A stretch of DNA of 64,000 nt from contig JAJGOT010000114.1 in assembly GCA_022457155.1 (NCBI GenBank), positions 823,001 to 887,000 on the forward strand, in the 5' to 3' direction. The position numbers were made by a program, and so were the translations under genes. This stretch comes from Cladopsammia gracilis (Eukaryota > Cnidaria > Anthozoa > Scleractinia > Dendrophylliidae). The number at the start of each line of letters is the position of its first letter. Positions within the stretch are counted from its first letter, which is position 1. Positions 43,883 to 56,380 of the stretch are shown one piece after another. The notes beneath the pieces were generated by a model. It searched no databases. It saw only the letters and a program-made list of their open reading frames with translations, and had not been told where the DNA came from.

Positions 43883-45552
43883 ATGGGAGACCAGTCGCGT
43901 CCTACTCCGGTGAACAACGAAGAAGATGTAGAAATATTACAGGCTTTACAGCCCAACGCGGTTATGCGACGAACAATCCTGTCTCTGACGCGGCTTTAGC
44001 TTCTTCTGGCCCGGCGAACTCTCAACAGGTCTTCGCGGCTTCACGACAAGATTCTGTTAATTCACAAGCCCCGGTAAACTCTAAAAAACTGGAGAATCTA
44101 AGAAGGCAGAAGGAACTTGGGGGTGAGAATTATAGCTTAATCCTTCTAGTTGCTCGTTATTCGTTGGGTTCTAACGAGTTTGTTGTAGCTGTAATATTTA
44201 TCGGATTGTTGGTCGTTTCTTTGCAAGGACATGGCTGGTAATTTATGCAAGGATGCTCATTCGGGTATGCTGGTCTAGTGTTATGACTTAGCCCTTTTAT
44301 GGACTTACTTTGCCGGGCTACACCCCTATTACGCGACTGGTCTTCTTGTAGTTTTACCTGTGCTTTGCTCATACACTCCTATATTGCATTTGTTTGTAGG
44401 CTGCTTAGCTGTTGTCAGAGAACAGAGAGAGGATCTGGATATACGACCAACGGAAGGGGGTGAAACCTTTTGGGTATAGGGTATGGAGTGTTGCTGCTTC
44501 TCACCCAAGAGTTGGGGCTGTGTGACCATCCAAGAGGTGTGGCTGTGTGTCCAACCAAGAGGTGTGGCTGTGTGCCCATCCAAGAGGTGTGGTTGGGTGC
44601 CCACCGAACAGGTGTGGCTATGTGCCCGCTAAGGGGTGTGGCTATGTGCCCACCAAGGAGGTGTGGTTATGTACCACCAAGGAGGTGTGGCTATGTGCCC
44701 ACCGAAGAGGTGTGGCTGTGTGCCCACCGAACAGGTGTGGCTATGTGCCCACCGAACAGGTGTGGCTATGTGCCCACCGAACAGGTGTGGCTATGTGCCA
44801 CCAAGGAGGTGTGGCTGTGTGCCCACCGAACAGGTGTGGCTATGTGCCCACCAAGGAGGTGTGGCTGTGTGCCCACCCAAGAGATGTGGCTGTATGTACA
44901 ACTGCAGGTGTGGTTGGTTGCCCACAAAGATATGTGGCCGTGTCCTTACAAAACCTGGGGTGGATGCCCACAAAGATGCCTTATAGTGTGTCCACAGAGG
45001 TGTGGCTGTGGGCCCATAAAGAGATTTGGCTGTGTGCCCAAAAAGGAGATGTGGCTGAATGCTTACCAGGGGCGTGGCAGTTTGCCACACAAGGGATAAC
45101 GCTGCATATAGCTCTTGTGGCATTAGAGTTGAAGTTAAGAGTAACCCTCTGATGGGACTGGAAGCTAGGCGTGGTAGGCGCGGAACTCGAAGTCTCTAGT
45201 GTGGAACCAGATTATGTCAGGAATCTGGGGTCCTGTTTTTGGAATAAATGTTGGCTATGCCGCCCCTTAGTCGGAAGCACGGTGTTACAGAGTGTTCTTG
45301 TAAAGTTAGTAGCGTCGAAACAAGAAGCAGAGATTGCAAAAGTCATCAAGAAGGCAAAGAAGGTGGTGAACCAGAAAAAAAGGCGGAAGAGAGCCTGGAA
45401 GGGCATGCCCCTCACCATATCCGAAAGGAAGCGGGAGAAGAGCTTTCAATCTAAAATGCTTCTGTTGCGGTAAGATGGGCCACATAGCCAAGTTCTGTCC
45501 GTTTGCGCAGGATCCACCGGGATCTAGCATGGAAAAAGGGACTGTAGCCTAG
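43883..45552 (+). pseudogene. Decayed Gag-like zinc-knuckle gene (retroelement relic)
   Basis: An ATG at 43883 opens a frame MGDQSRPTPVNNEEDVEILQ and so on that breaks near 43990, continuing in another frame (DAALASSGPANSQQVF, then KKLENLRRQKELGGEN) to a possible GTGAGA donor at about 44124. Downstream, past a minisatellite, a basic region (45340-45440) leads, with a frame change, into a perfect CX2CX4HX4C zinc knuckle (CFCCGKMGHIAKFC, 45457-45498) and stop TAG 45550-45552. Zinc knuckles of this kind are nucleocapsid domains of Gag proteins. The frame breaks and repeat invasion argue for a relic. No reverse transcriptase or protease is nearby; element class unassigned. Confidence 0.6.
44534..45076. 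repeat. 24-25-bp minisatellite, about 22 copies
   Basis: Unit GAGGTGTGGCTATGTGCCCA plus CC(G/A)AA; length varies 20-25 bases. The array carries no stop codons in the forward frames for most of its length, yielding overlapping Cys/Pro/Val-rich frames of up to 209 codons that are artefacts. It is embedded in the Gag-like relic. Confidence 0.9.
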
Positions 45553-45758
45553 AGTACTGGATAACCGGGAAGTTAAAGTACTGTAAACGGAATGTAAAGG
45601 AAAATGGACTAGACACTGGATAATTGACAGACTATGTAATATAAATGAGCATGGGAAATGATGATAATAAAGGAGGGAACACTGATATGATAAAGGACAA
45701 TGACATTTTTTCCTTACACACGCACACGCCGACAAAGGCATATGATAATCATGGTTAA

Positions 45759-46558
45759 GGTGGCTGAACACAGTTTGCGTGCGCTCTTCAATTTCAGCTG
45801 CTTACGTGAGTCAGCACGTGCAGAGTTTTAAGAAAAACAAACGTGGCGCCTACACAGCGATCATTTTATTTTGTTCAGCGTGGATCGCGAAAGTGTTGTT
45901 TTTCATCTTAAAATCAAACAATTTGTTGTTGGTAAAAATGTTTGTTGAATCAATGGATAATTTATAGAACCATTGAAGAAATACACTGCCTTTTTGGTGG
46001 TTTTTGTCTTTGGATCGAGAACCCAGTCAAATGCAACGCATGCGCAGTTGACCCAAAAATTGTGGCTGGATTTTTTAGCGACTTTCCTCGGAAACGTGCT
46101 GATTTCTACGGAACCACTCGTTAGAATTTCACGAAATTTGGCACAATAATAGTTCCGAATATGCCGAACTCACCTGCTATCAAAAATTTGAAATCTAACA
46201 GAGGAGATTTTTACAAAACGCAAACATATTAAACCACAAATTACGGAAGATCCCAGGCCTCTGTCAAAATTACATGAGACCAGTGTTAACACGCGAATAT
46301 TTTTACGAGTTTACTGGAGACAAATGATGGACAAAATCTAACGATTAGATTTTCTGAAAATAAACGAAACCAGATATTGCAGGCTGATTTACAATCCACC
46401 TAGTTGCCATAGAAACACCCTAAAAGCTCGACAAAAATATCAAAATATAAAGCTTGTTGCTTAATCTTGCGCCTTGTCAACTTTGGGTACCCAGACGTTA
46501 GTGGTTTTAAAATGACAATGAATGATGCATAGGTACAGTAAAACTGTGTTCAACCACC
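45759..46558. mobile_element. 800-bp inverted-repeat element with TTAA flanks
   Basis: GGTGGCTGAACACAGTTT at the left mirrors AAACTGTGTTCAACCACC at the right, with TTAA at 45755-45758 and 46559-46562. The first bases GGTGG are shared with the elements at 8400, 13044 and 33499. No transposase is evident. Confidence 0.8.
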
Positions 46559-47820
46559 TTAAGGGAATTACTGTGTATTGGAATTTAAACGGGTTGTTTG
46601 TTGCAAAGTGACATGTTTTGTTTATTTTCGGTAACCCTTGATCGGTGGGATGATCCAGCAAGCGTATGTCTTACAAGGCATTCCCTTGTTGCCACGAATT
46701 CTCGGGCAGATGGGTCGTTTCCTCCGGGCTTGGGTTTCCATCTTGGGGTACAGTTACTCCTGGTAAAGCATCCTATTCCTTTTGCCTTATTGCAGCCCCC
46801 CCCCCCCCCCCCCCAAAAAAAAAAAAAAAAAAAAAAAAAAAAGGAAAGAAAAGAAAAAGGCAAAGGAAAACGCGGGAACACTGGCATCTTGATCCAATCA
46901 CGGCTTGTCAGGATGCCAAACTTCGCAGTATTATAAGTGGGTAACTCCTGGATGGAACCCCAAGCTCGGAGGAAGTGACAGAGCTTGCGTTATTCGAGGA
47001 GTTTGACAGAGTTCTAGACGGAGATCTGAGAAGAGTAACCAATATCCCTTTCGAGACCCTGATTATAAGGGTTTTGGAAATCTATCTATTAACCTCCACG
47101 CATTTTGAGTGACCAATAAACATGAACTCATTCTAGCCTGTTTGTGTTTGTGTGGATTGCGGATTTTAATGTTTGGGAGAATAGATTTGGAGGTGAGGAT
47201 TGGGATTGGTAAGGATTGGGGGTAAGGATTGGGACTGGTAAGGATTGGGGGTAAGGATTGATATGTAGATGTTGTGGTAGGGTACAGGTGGTCACTTTAG
47301 GAGGGCTTCCCCAACCGGGCGAGGACAAGGAGGACTTTCCCATACCTTAATGCTAAGAGGGATAATGAACTAATTATGGCACATGGTCTCCAACGACAAT
47401 TAGAGCAATGAACCAATCAGAACTCACAGAGAGAATTAAACGCCAGGGAAAAACGCGGGAAAAAATCACCAAATGTAAGTCACAATTCGCACCGAAAACA
47501 CCTTCGCCATCATTGGCAACAAAAAAAAGTGTTTTCCAGTCCATCTTGCTTCATTGTTCCTTTCTATTGTCGGCCGGCTGTTTTGGTAACATTTCGGTGA
47601 ACAGCCATCACCTGGCTGCTTCATAAGCAACAAGAATACATTTTCTATTGCTTTAGGTGGATACTTTAAGGGTTGGCTATGAAACTTTTATGTTACAGCC
47701 GATTTCAACGCAGTGTGCAGAACATGATTCGCCGGCGCAAATTTCCCTTTCGTAAACGGTCGCTGCCATTTTATCGACACTTCATGTAATATTTTTTCCT
47801 ATGATCAGAGATGCAGTTAA

Positions 47821-47896
47821 TAACCTAGAATCGAACTCGGAACCTATTGTATGCTAACATCCCTCCTTTATCACTACACCACTGAGCTGATCCGGA
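47821..47896 (-). mobile_element. tRNA-like SINE head or tRNA pseudogene
   Basis: Minus strand: AGCTCAGTGGTGTAGTGATAA (A-box region) and GAGTTCGATTCTAGG (B-box) about 45 bases apart. The stems are imperfect, so a functional tRNA is unlikely. Confidence 0.45.
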
Positions 47897-50800
47897 AAAC
47901 CTACGATGATTTAATCACTTATAAAAGGTGCTTTTCTTCGGCATATATAACGGGTGACCCTGACCCTACTGAAATCTAACGTTATCGTGAATTTTAGGTC
48001 TTACCTAGGCCCAATTTTATCTAATAATGATAGCCTACTTTCGTCCCGTAATCCAGGCAAAAACTAGCGAGAAATGACATCGACCATTTCATAAGGCTTG
48101 GTTACTAATTAATGCTAATTATGTGTGTGGCCGGAAAGAATCCAAACTCACGGTTTGTGAATACGCTCTTTGCCCTTTGCCGTAGTGCCAGCCTTGCATT
48201 CAGTTTTCTATTTTAGCATGGGAGTTGCACGCTCCAGGTTATGGGTTCCTGATCGTTTCCTCGTTTCGATTCCTGGTTTGTTTTCCGTTCACACGCTATG
48301 GCTAAACAACTTAACTCAGAAGTTCCCTTGGACCTGTTGGTTACGCTGCTAAAAGTCAAGTTTAATATGTATGGCTCTATTCCTCAATCGGGTCCTCAAG
48401 TGTATACCTCAAAATACCATAAATCTTTCTTTTATTTAGAGCGTTCGTATTCACGAGTTGTCTCATAGAAGCCTTTGATTTTTGAAAGAATGTAACGTGC
48501 CTTAGGGTGGTCTTTTACAGTTGAAAATCTTTTGCGGTTTGAGCTCAGTGAGACAAATCCAAAAACACTAAGAAAAACACGCAATGGAGTTTGTCGGACT
48601 TCATGTCGAATGCCTGTAGTTTTAAGTATGGACGAACACAGATGTTGGCTTGCTGAATTGAATGTACGAAGATATGCTCTTGAATCGAAATACTCAAGAA
48701 AGACAAATTCTGAGCACACCCAACGGGAGTCAAAGCCTTGACCTTCCAGGTACGTGAGGTATTTTACAAGACTTAACACGAGACCAAATTCCTACGAAAA
48801 CTACAAGCTTAATAAAACTGATACAATACTAACAACGCTAAGTTTCATTATTTAGACTCCCACGGTCAAAAATCCATGAGCTGATTAGAGTGCATCATAC
48901 AGATTAGTTCTAAGCTTATTTTTTATTTATTTTTAAAGCGTCGCTGACAGAATCCACTTTAATAGACTCACTCACAGTGTCACTCACTTCAAAATGACAC
49001 CGCAAACGTCCCAAAATACGCCTTGGGCTCATATTTGGCCAAATAGTTTTCTCTCGGATTTATTTCCAACACCTATGAGCTGTTAAAAAGATGGCATTTT
49101 GCACTGTCGCAAAAAGTACAATGTACAAATATGCTTTTCGTGGGGGTGATTTGAAATCAAATGTCTCCTCGTAATAACAAAACACCTAATATTCGCTGAA
49201 CATACAGCAACCATGGCGATGTGAAGAAACACGCGCAAAACAACTTCCATGCATGCAGTATCCTTGGTAACGATATTAAAAAGAAAAAGTTCTGAAAGCA
49301 TCAAGATAAACAGATACCACGCAGCTCTTTACAACCTCCAATTTCACTGGACATGACCTGGGTGTCACACAGCTCTATTGTTTTCAGGGCTTGGGTCCAT
49401 TGTTGTGTTGTTTGTTCTATTGTTTTCTCAGCAAATCAGAGAAGACCGCAGTTGTAAGAGCTGCGTATTGCCCTCCTGATAAAATCGATACTCGCCGTTT
49501 CACAAGAAGTATATTTTACTAAAATAGTAAGTCAGCATATTTATGGACTTGTTACGAGCTGACCAAGTTAGTAGGTTAGTTTTTTCCGTCAGTTTTGCTG
49601 TTCTTATGGGAAAAAATTTCCGGTTACTGAAATGAAAAGTGGCCACGTATCATTCATGCATGGCTTGTTTCATTCTAATAACCGGACTGACTGGTTAGTC
49701 ATATATAAAGGAAAATTTCTAGCCCCATAGACAACTTTGACATAAAAGAAACCGGGCTCGAACAAATAGGCCTCCATGTCAGCTATTAGTCGACCGCAAT
49801 TTAAAGTATAGTGGAGAGGTTTTCATAGCATTTACGGGACGATTTTTCAAAAGAAGTTAATTAAAGTCGTCGTCTAAACCTAGATAAGTTGGCCAATCCT
49901 AATATTTCGACATTATTTACTGTAAACCACACTAGAGGACGCATAACAAGAACAAACTGACTACATTAAATCACGACAAGAAAAAAGTTGGCAAGTTAAA
50001 CTCGCAACCGATGTGTGAACGTTTGTCAAACGCTTTCATTTCAATAGCTAAATCGTAGGATTTCATCCACGTACTAAAAAGTTAGGACCACATTTCAAGG
50101 TGTAACTGTGTGATTAAAGGGGCGGTCAATGTCAATCCTATGACGTCATAGCCGACAGTTACAACTTCCACCTTCTACGATTAAACGCCATAATCCATGG
50201 TGTAGTTGCAGCTATTTAAAAATATTGTTTATTTGGTGACGCCCAACCTGTCTAAGGGAACTTGTTTGGAACAACATCCCGTTGTCAGATATTAATTCGT
50301 TTCCTTTTTACAAAACAAACATTTTTTCCAAATGCATGGCGGATATGCCAGTCTTTTATTCAAAGACGCAAACAGGCTAGAAATTAAAAAAAAAAATACA
50401 TTGAAATAAAAACTAGGAAGTTATTTTATTAATCTTTTTCCGTTATGAAGTTTTAAAATCCCTCTGATAAGCTACAGAACAACTTTACCACGATAATAAG
50501 CTGGAAACAGTAGTTTTTGCCGACGCCCATATCAGACTCCCACGCGGACCTTCTGTCGTTGTGAACTGAATAATATTTTACGAGTGTCAGTAATGTTCAG
50601 GCGAGAGAAAAAAAAAACAGTTACCACCAATGTAGTTTTGTTTTATTCCGTCCAGCGTCTGTTTTATTGTTTATATGTAAAAAAGGCTTCGGAGCAAATA
50701 TGCATGGGTCACCAAATCTGGCCATTCCCGGCGAATTTACTAAAAACTAACTAGCGCTATTACGAACAAAAAATCATGAAGCCGAAGGTGTTGAGCCTTT

Positions 50801-51703
50801 ATTCTTCATTTTCACCTGACATTATTAAAATTCTAGAATCTAAACAGCTTATTCTACGCGGCCTTTTTGTTTAGGTTCCTGATAATTGCCTCGATCAGCA
50901 ATAGTAATCGTCATACCAAGTTACATGTCGACACACTGCATTGCTTTGGACATACAGCATTTTAAAAGTTTTGGAGGTACAGTTGAGCGTCTCCATGATA
51001 CCTTAAACTGAACAGAAACAATTATAAAAAAATTCAGTTGTGGCTAATTTTAAGAAAAAGAAGTGACTTAGAAAAACATTTAACTATAAAAAATTGCGAC
51101 AAAACATTTCTTAAAAACATTGTAAAATTTTAAAAAGCTAAAAAGCTGACGACGTTTCGACGTTACCGTAACGTCATTATCAAGTCAAAAATGTATAAAA
51201 ACTAGGTTCTATAAATACTAAAACGAACAATAAATGATGAAAATAATTGCGAAAATCACAACTTAAACAAAAAGTTTCGCACGTATGGAGTCCGTTTGGA
51301 CGTTCAAATTAGGTTTGAATTTCTTGATGTAAAGCATTTCAAACACTAAACAATCAAATTTGCCTTGACACCTTCTCAGAATCTTAAAATGACTCTCATT
51401 CAAAAGATCGCTCCCACCGTGCGCTTCATGTAAATTCGGCCTCCATGTTTAAAATGGCGGACGCATACAAAGTTCTCTAATTTTTAAATCTTCTTCTTTT
51501 CTCATAACTCGGTTATTAAAGATCGTTGGGCTTCAAAACTTTTCCAAGTCGTTTTATCTGGAATTCTCTGCGACATTAGTGTTGCTCTCAAAGCTTGAAA
51601 AACAAACTGGCTACGCAGATGAAAACGATCTATAACAGAGGCGGCAGAGCGTTTCGAAACGTGGGGGTGGGAAGTCATCGTACACTAAGCCAAGCGCATA
51701 CCT

Positions 51704-51930
51704 CTACCCAAATTTCCCAAAATGTCCTATGCGTAGTTCGTTAGCACAAGCAAACCTCTTTGCAATCTTAACAGTGTCCAGTGTGTGCGTAGTCGATTTG
51801 TGACAATGCATTAGTGGCATTTGTTCAGACGATCCTGCTTCACGGTGCTTCTTAATTGGTAGTTCTTGAGTCGTCGGAGGGCAGAAAATGCACGCTCTGA
51901 AGTCGCCGATACCACAGGTAATGTCAAACA
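51704..51930 (-). pseudogene. hAT-type transposase C-terminal fragment, frameshifted
   Basis: From about 51922 the minus strand reads LPVVSATSERAFSALRRLKN followed by YQLRSTVKQDRLN, the dimerisation region typical of hAT transposases (and their ZMYM1/THAP12-like relatives). The frame ends at a TAA near 51800; a neighbouring frame then continues LMHCHKSTTHTLDTVKIAKR to a stop at 51704-51706. The N-terminal bulk is missing and a G-tract (51976-51988) lies just upstream. Dead copy. Confidence 0.75.
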
Positions 51931-54331
51931 ACGTTTTCGGTACCGAAACGTGGGGGGCTTTGCCCTCAAATTTTCGGGGGGGGGGGGGTGGTGGGCTGTT
52001 CCCCCCTGCTCCGTCGCCTATGTATAGCGAAAGTTGACGGCTGTAATCGGCTGACACGAGCTTCTACGTCACTTACCTCACAAGTTGCACATTTTGAAAA
52101 TGTGGCCGGTTTTCTTAATCCGTCTTGAGCAATGTTTATGTTCTACGTAGTATCAGCCTTGCTTACTTCATTTATATTACCATCTCTTTGGTACTTTTCA
52201 ACTGATCTTGGTTACTATTCATCTTTAAATTTCTTTTCTTGTTAAGAAAGTTCACGAGAAAGAAAACTTTTCTGTACAATGAAACGAAAGATAGCCAGTT
52301 GATTCATCCATCCGTGAGACTGGCGTTCAGCTGACAAAGAAGGTCATCTTTTATATTCCCACGATGATAATCATATTGGTGTAAACGAAGGTGAAACGTT
52401 TGACCCTTTCACTCCGCAAAGTCACTAATTCGTGCGTCATGCATGAAGCAAAAATAGAGTGAATAAATAAAGCTGAGCGTTCCAAGGAACTGTGCCGCAT
52501 TCCCGCAAGTCGCTTATGGCGTTTGAGCTTGTGGATGATCAGCTTAAAAAAAAGTGACCATTTAATTAAAGCTGCTAAGCAGTACTTTCTTATGCGTACT
52601 GTTTATTATGCTGTATCAGACGGTTTTATAGACTTTCGAGTCTGTGGATAAAATTATGTGTGGCAGTTAAATTACCTTTGAACAATTTACTGTATTTATT
52701 TTCTCCATTTTATTATTTTTGCAAAAACAAGGGACTATTAAGAGCGAAAGGTTTAACAAAACATTTAAAAATTACCAACATGCATATAATATACAGATAA
52801 AGATTCCAAAAGGGCTACCCGCATAGTTTCCAATAACGTGTATAAGCCGATAATTGGTCAGTGTTTTTGTTTGAATATTTCCAACAACAAAAAAAACTCA
52901 CAGAATGACCTTTCTAGGCCATTCTAGGACGTGAGTTTTCGGGCGATTATTACAAATATCCACTGAATATCCATTTCGCAGTATTTTTTTTAAATACAAC
53001 TGCAAATGCAATATTCGTACACCGATAAACACTGACTAACATCTCCGCCAAGTCTCACAGGTCCTCACACAAGGAGGATTGCACGTTTTAATGCAAATGA
53101 ACGAGTCTTTTCTGTTGGGCCGGCATCAATCCCACCTCTGCTCCTGTAAGTGGTTCTAACTTTTGAGTTAGTGGATAAAATCCTGAAGTGTAACCATTCA
53201 AATAAAAATTCTTCAAATGTACTTTTATGTGGACCCCTTATTATGCTCTAGACGATGGTTATAACTTTTTTGAAGCTTTCATTTGGCGAAACCGTTCGAC
53301 CAAAATGGAAATAATGTAGTCCTAACTTTTGGGTCTGTTGACCAAATCCTATGGTGTGACCATTCAAATGAAACCTCCTCGGCCGTTCTTCTCCATGGTA
53401 CCATTTGTTTTTTTAAGTTCCGTTACTCTCCAAAATGAATTTTTTTCTTCTTCTTTCTATCTCGGCCATTTACGGGATTAACTGAGTGGTCATGTATGTG
53501 CAATTTTGTCCATCCGGTACTAACTAGCTTCAGAATACAAGTTTTGTTTTTCTACCGTTTTGAGGCTCCATTAGATTTTAAGTCCGTCTTGTATGTAACA
53601 GTTATGTGAGTGCGTCGCCTAAAAAAACAACCCATCCTCTTCAACTTCAGTTGATTCTCGCCGTTTCCGTTTCAGTTCTGCTTAATTCAGTTTTTGTTTT
53701 TTGACTGATTTGCAATCTAAACAACATTTCAGTCATGCCAGATTAACAACGATTAAGCCGAAGCAATTTCCTGCCGACTCGTCGAAAATCATTGGAATAG
53801 CATTCAATTTGTTATCGTCATTCATCATCGTTAGTTTAGCATCGTGTCGTGTTTACATTTTTCTTATCATTTTCTTATTTAGCACACATTTCAAACTAAT
53901 GCACTTATCAGCGGCCATCCGTTGCGCGGGGGGGGGGGGGGGGGGGGGGGGGGGGGAAGGTGACCCCGGTGACATACGCGGGCATGGCGCGGGATTTGTC
54001 AACTTTGTTCGCTAATTTTAAGCCCGGGATGGGGGGATTGGATTGCTTTTGCACTTTCGTAGCAGGATCCCGGGGAAAGACCTGCAGGATTTGCAGCACC
54101 GCCGCCATTAACAACAACAACAACAATTTATTCTTGGTATAACAATAGAAGAGTTGAATGATTTGTTTGCCCTGCAAATAGCTGGAAAGCTAATCGGGGC
54201 GGGGCAAAACAAGTACATGAATAATACAAATATCTACAAAATCAAAAAAAAACTTACACTATTGAAAAGCCTTGCAGAAGTTAAGTGATCTAATTACGTA
54301 AAGACAAGGTGTCTCTGACTAGTAAGTGTAT
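51931..54331. other. No gene recognised; satellite units and a 29-G tract
   Basis: Satellite units at about 52590-52680, 53130-53240 and 53310-53410 (GGGTCTGTTGACCAAATCC, CATTCAAATGAAACCTCC). A run of 29 G at 53928-53956. AACAAC triplets at 54110-54128. No coding exon is supported. Confidence 0.5.
53130..53410 (+). repeat. Diverged satellite units
   Basis: Two units with GTGTAACCATTCAAATAAAA and GTGTGACCATTCAAATGAAA cores, matching the 88-bp array at 37021. They are separated by about 90 bases of unrelated sequence. Confidence 0.7.
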
Positions 54332-54640
54332 CTATGTACTTACTTTATTAATAATCATGGGGATTTGAATATAGTCATCCTCCTTTTCTAAAATATCGAA
54401 CGGCAATTTGCGGGGAGCTCTTTTGAAAGCATTCTTAGGAAGATCCGTTATATAGTGTGGTATCTTACTCCACAGTTTTACTCCGAGCCGAGAGAAAGAA
54501 TTGTTTAGTATTTCTAGTCTGGAACTTTTAACATAGAATTTTCCAGACATAGACGATCGTGTATTGCAGATGGAGCTGGAAACGAGTGCCGTTCCCGTCT
54601 GCGAAAGGACTCAGGGTATGTTGGTGAACATGTTCTGGCA
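54332..54640 (-). pseudogene. Non-LTR retrotransposon C-terminal fragment
   Basis: Minus-strand frame from about 54600 (GTALVSSSICNTRSS) through FYVKSSRLEI, SFSRLGVKLWSKIP and FDILEKEDDYIQI to a stop at 54332. The pattern NTR...FYV...NSFSRxGxKLWNxIP is typical of the region after the reverse transcriptase domain in CR1/L2/Jockey-type elements. The RT domain itself is absent, so this is a fragment. Clade not determined. Confidence 0.6.
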
Positions 54641-55496
54641 AAATGGCGACAGAAAAGACGGTAATTAAGCGACTTTCTCATATTTCTCTTGTATTGTTCC
54701 TTTTAGCTGGCCATCCTTCGCTTACATAGCGCCGGACTATATTTTTCAAACTGTAAATTCTGTGTTGTAAACAAACACAGGAGCAGGAGAACAGAGGCGT
54801 CATTATTGACCTATTATTGTCTTTCCATTGTTGTGTTGCATGCAAAAAAATACATATATTGCCAAACTTTTCTTGTTTCTGATTATATTTCGGCCAATTA
54901 TCTGATAAAGCATTTCAAAATATATTCAAAATATATTCAACGAATCCTAGTTCTTCATTACCAGGAAACAAATTCTCTCCTTTCCCATTCCATGACTTAC
55001 AAGGTAAGCTGAACCTCATCATGTGTAGAAAACAAGTGGAATAGCTTTCTTTGCTTATTTTTAATAGAACTCTTTTGAAGTATTGCACCTTTTGACTTGG
55101 CAGAGCACACTTCTTTGGCCCGCCAGGGGAGGGGCGTTAGTAGCTTTTTGTTAAATAATTTCGGTTTTGGGTACTTTAAAACAGGACTTTGGGACTTTGG
55201 GACACCAATGCCGACATATTTGGCCCCATTTGTATGGTCTCGGGTACCCGAGACATCCCCCCCCTAACTTTTCACTTGTTTATTTCTTTGACAATAAAAC
55301 TAACCGTTTACATGAGGATAGCGAACTCGTCTCAGGGGGTGAGATAACTCGTCTCGGCAGGTACGTGGGTAGGGTAACACGGGCAGCCATGGCAGGCGGG
55401 ACAATTTTTTAGCGCATTTTATCATATCTTTATTATACAAACACTTTGGTCCGGTAAATGTCATCTCGTAAAACGCTGGAAAGCTACCTTTGAAGT

Positions 55497-55740
55497 GCTT
55501 TAATTTGAATTATCACACTTTAGGATTTCATCCACAGACACAAAAGTCAGAACCACCTTGTGCAGCATAATAAACAGCGCTACAGGAAAGTGCTGCTCAA
55601 TAGCTTTCATTTGAATGGTCACACTTCAGAATTTTTATCCACAGACGTAAACGTTAGAACTAATTGGTACAGCATAATAAACCGCGCCATAGTAAAGTAT
55701 ACTGCTCAATAGCTTCCAAGCTTCGATCCACAAAATAGAA
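55497..55740 (-). repeat. Satellite variant with 106-bp period
   Basis: GCTTTAATTTGAAT (55497) and GCTTTCATTTGAAT (55603) are 106 bases apart. Compared with the 88-bp form there is extra sequence, GTGCAGCATAATAAACAGCGC-like, between core blocks. A third unit begins at about 55707 and degenerates. Confidence 0.7.
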
Positions 55741-55947
55741 CGTAGGAGCAATGTTACACAAGGCTGTTTGACTGTGGGTGTGAAAGCCAGCATGTCTTAT
55801 ATCAATTCCTAACTTCTCCTAACGATAACAAGGTGATGATAGTAAACCAAGTCATCACATGGTGATACTGTCTTGACACATAAAGGCGCACACGAGCGAC
55901 AGGTGGCCCACTCGGCCGGAGCTACCCAGAGCAATGCAACTATGAAT

Positions 55948-56380
55948 ATTGCTACTACCCCCTGGATGGGATGCTAGTCCATCACAGGGTGACCTGGTTT
56001 ATATACTATGAAGTGACTAGGAGTATTGCTACTCCCTCTGGATGGGATGCTAGTCCATCACAGGGTGACCTGGTTTATATACTATGAAGTGACTAGGAGT
56101 ATTGCTACTCCCCCCTGGATGGGATGCTAGTCCATCACAGGGTGACCTGGTTTATATACTATAAAGTGACTAGGATTATTGCTACTCCCCCCTGGATGAG
56201 ACGCTAGTCCATCACATGCAGGGTGACCTGGTTTATATACTATGAAGTGACTAGGAGTATTGCTACTCCCTCCTGGATGGGATGATAGTCCATCACAGGG
56301 TGACATGGATTATATACTTTGAAGTGATTAGGAGTATTGCTACTCCCCCCTGGATGGGATGCTAGTCCATTGCAGGGTTA
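55948..56380 (-). repeat. 77-bp minisatellite derived from a SINE tail, six units
   Basis: Units start at 55948, 56025, 56101, 56178, 56259 and 56335 (76-81 bp). Each contains ATTGCTACT, CCCTGGATGGGATGCTAGTC, CATCACAGGGTGACCTGG and ATATACTATGAAGTGACTAG. The last unit is continuous with the tRNA-like head on the minus strand, so the repeat is the SINE 3' region amplified in tandem. Confidence 0.85.

Larger units (their letters stand above)
45553..51703. other. Repeat-rich region, no host gene recognised
   Basis: Contains an 800-bp TTAA-flanked element (45759-46558), a C19/A28 homopolymer block (46796-46842), GGTAAGGATTGGGGGTAAGG repeats (47205-47260), a tRNA-like SINE head (47821-47896), a single satellite unit (about 50030-50095) and a minus-strand hammerhead-like stem-loop (51151-51185). 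Frames at 48432-48779 and similar show no family features. Confidence 0.5.

Noticed and set aside
44470..45152. Open frames of 116-209 codons rich in Cys, Pro and Val
   Set aside because: They lie on a 24-25-bp minisatellite without stop codons and overlap in several frames; not evidence of a protein.
51704..52057. 117-codon minus-strand protein-coding gene
   Set aside because: The hAT-like signature spans two frames; the long single frame is only partly the transposase frame and includes a proline run from a G-tract.
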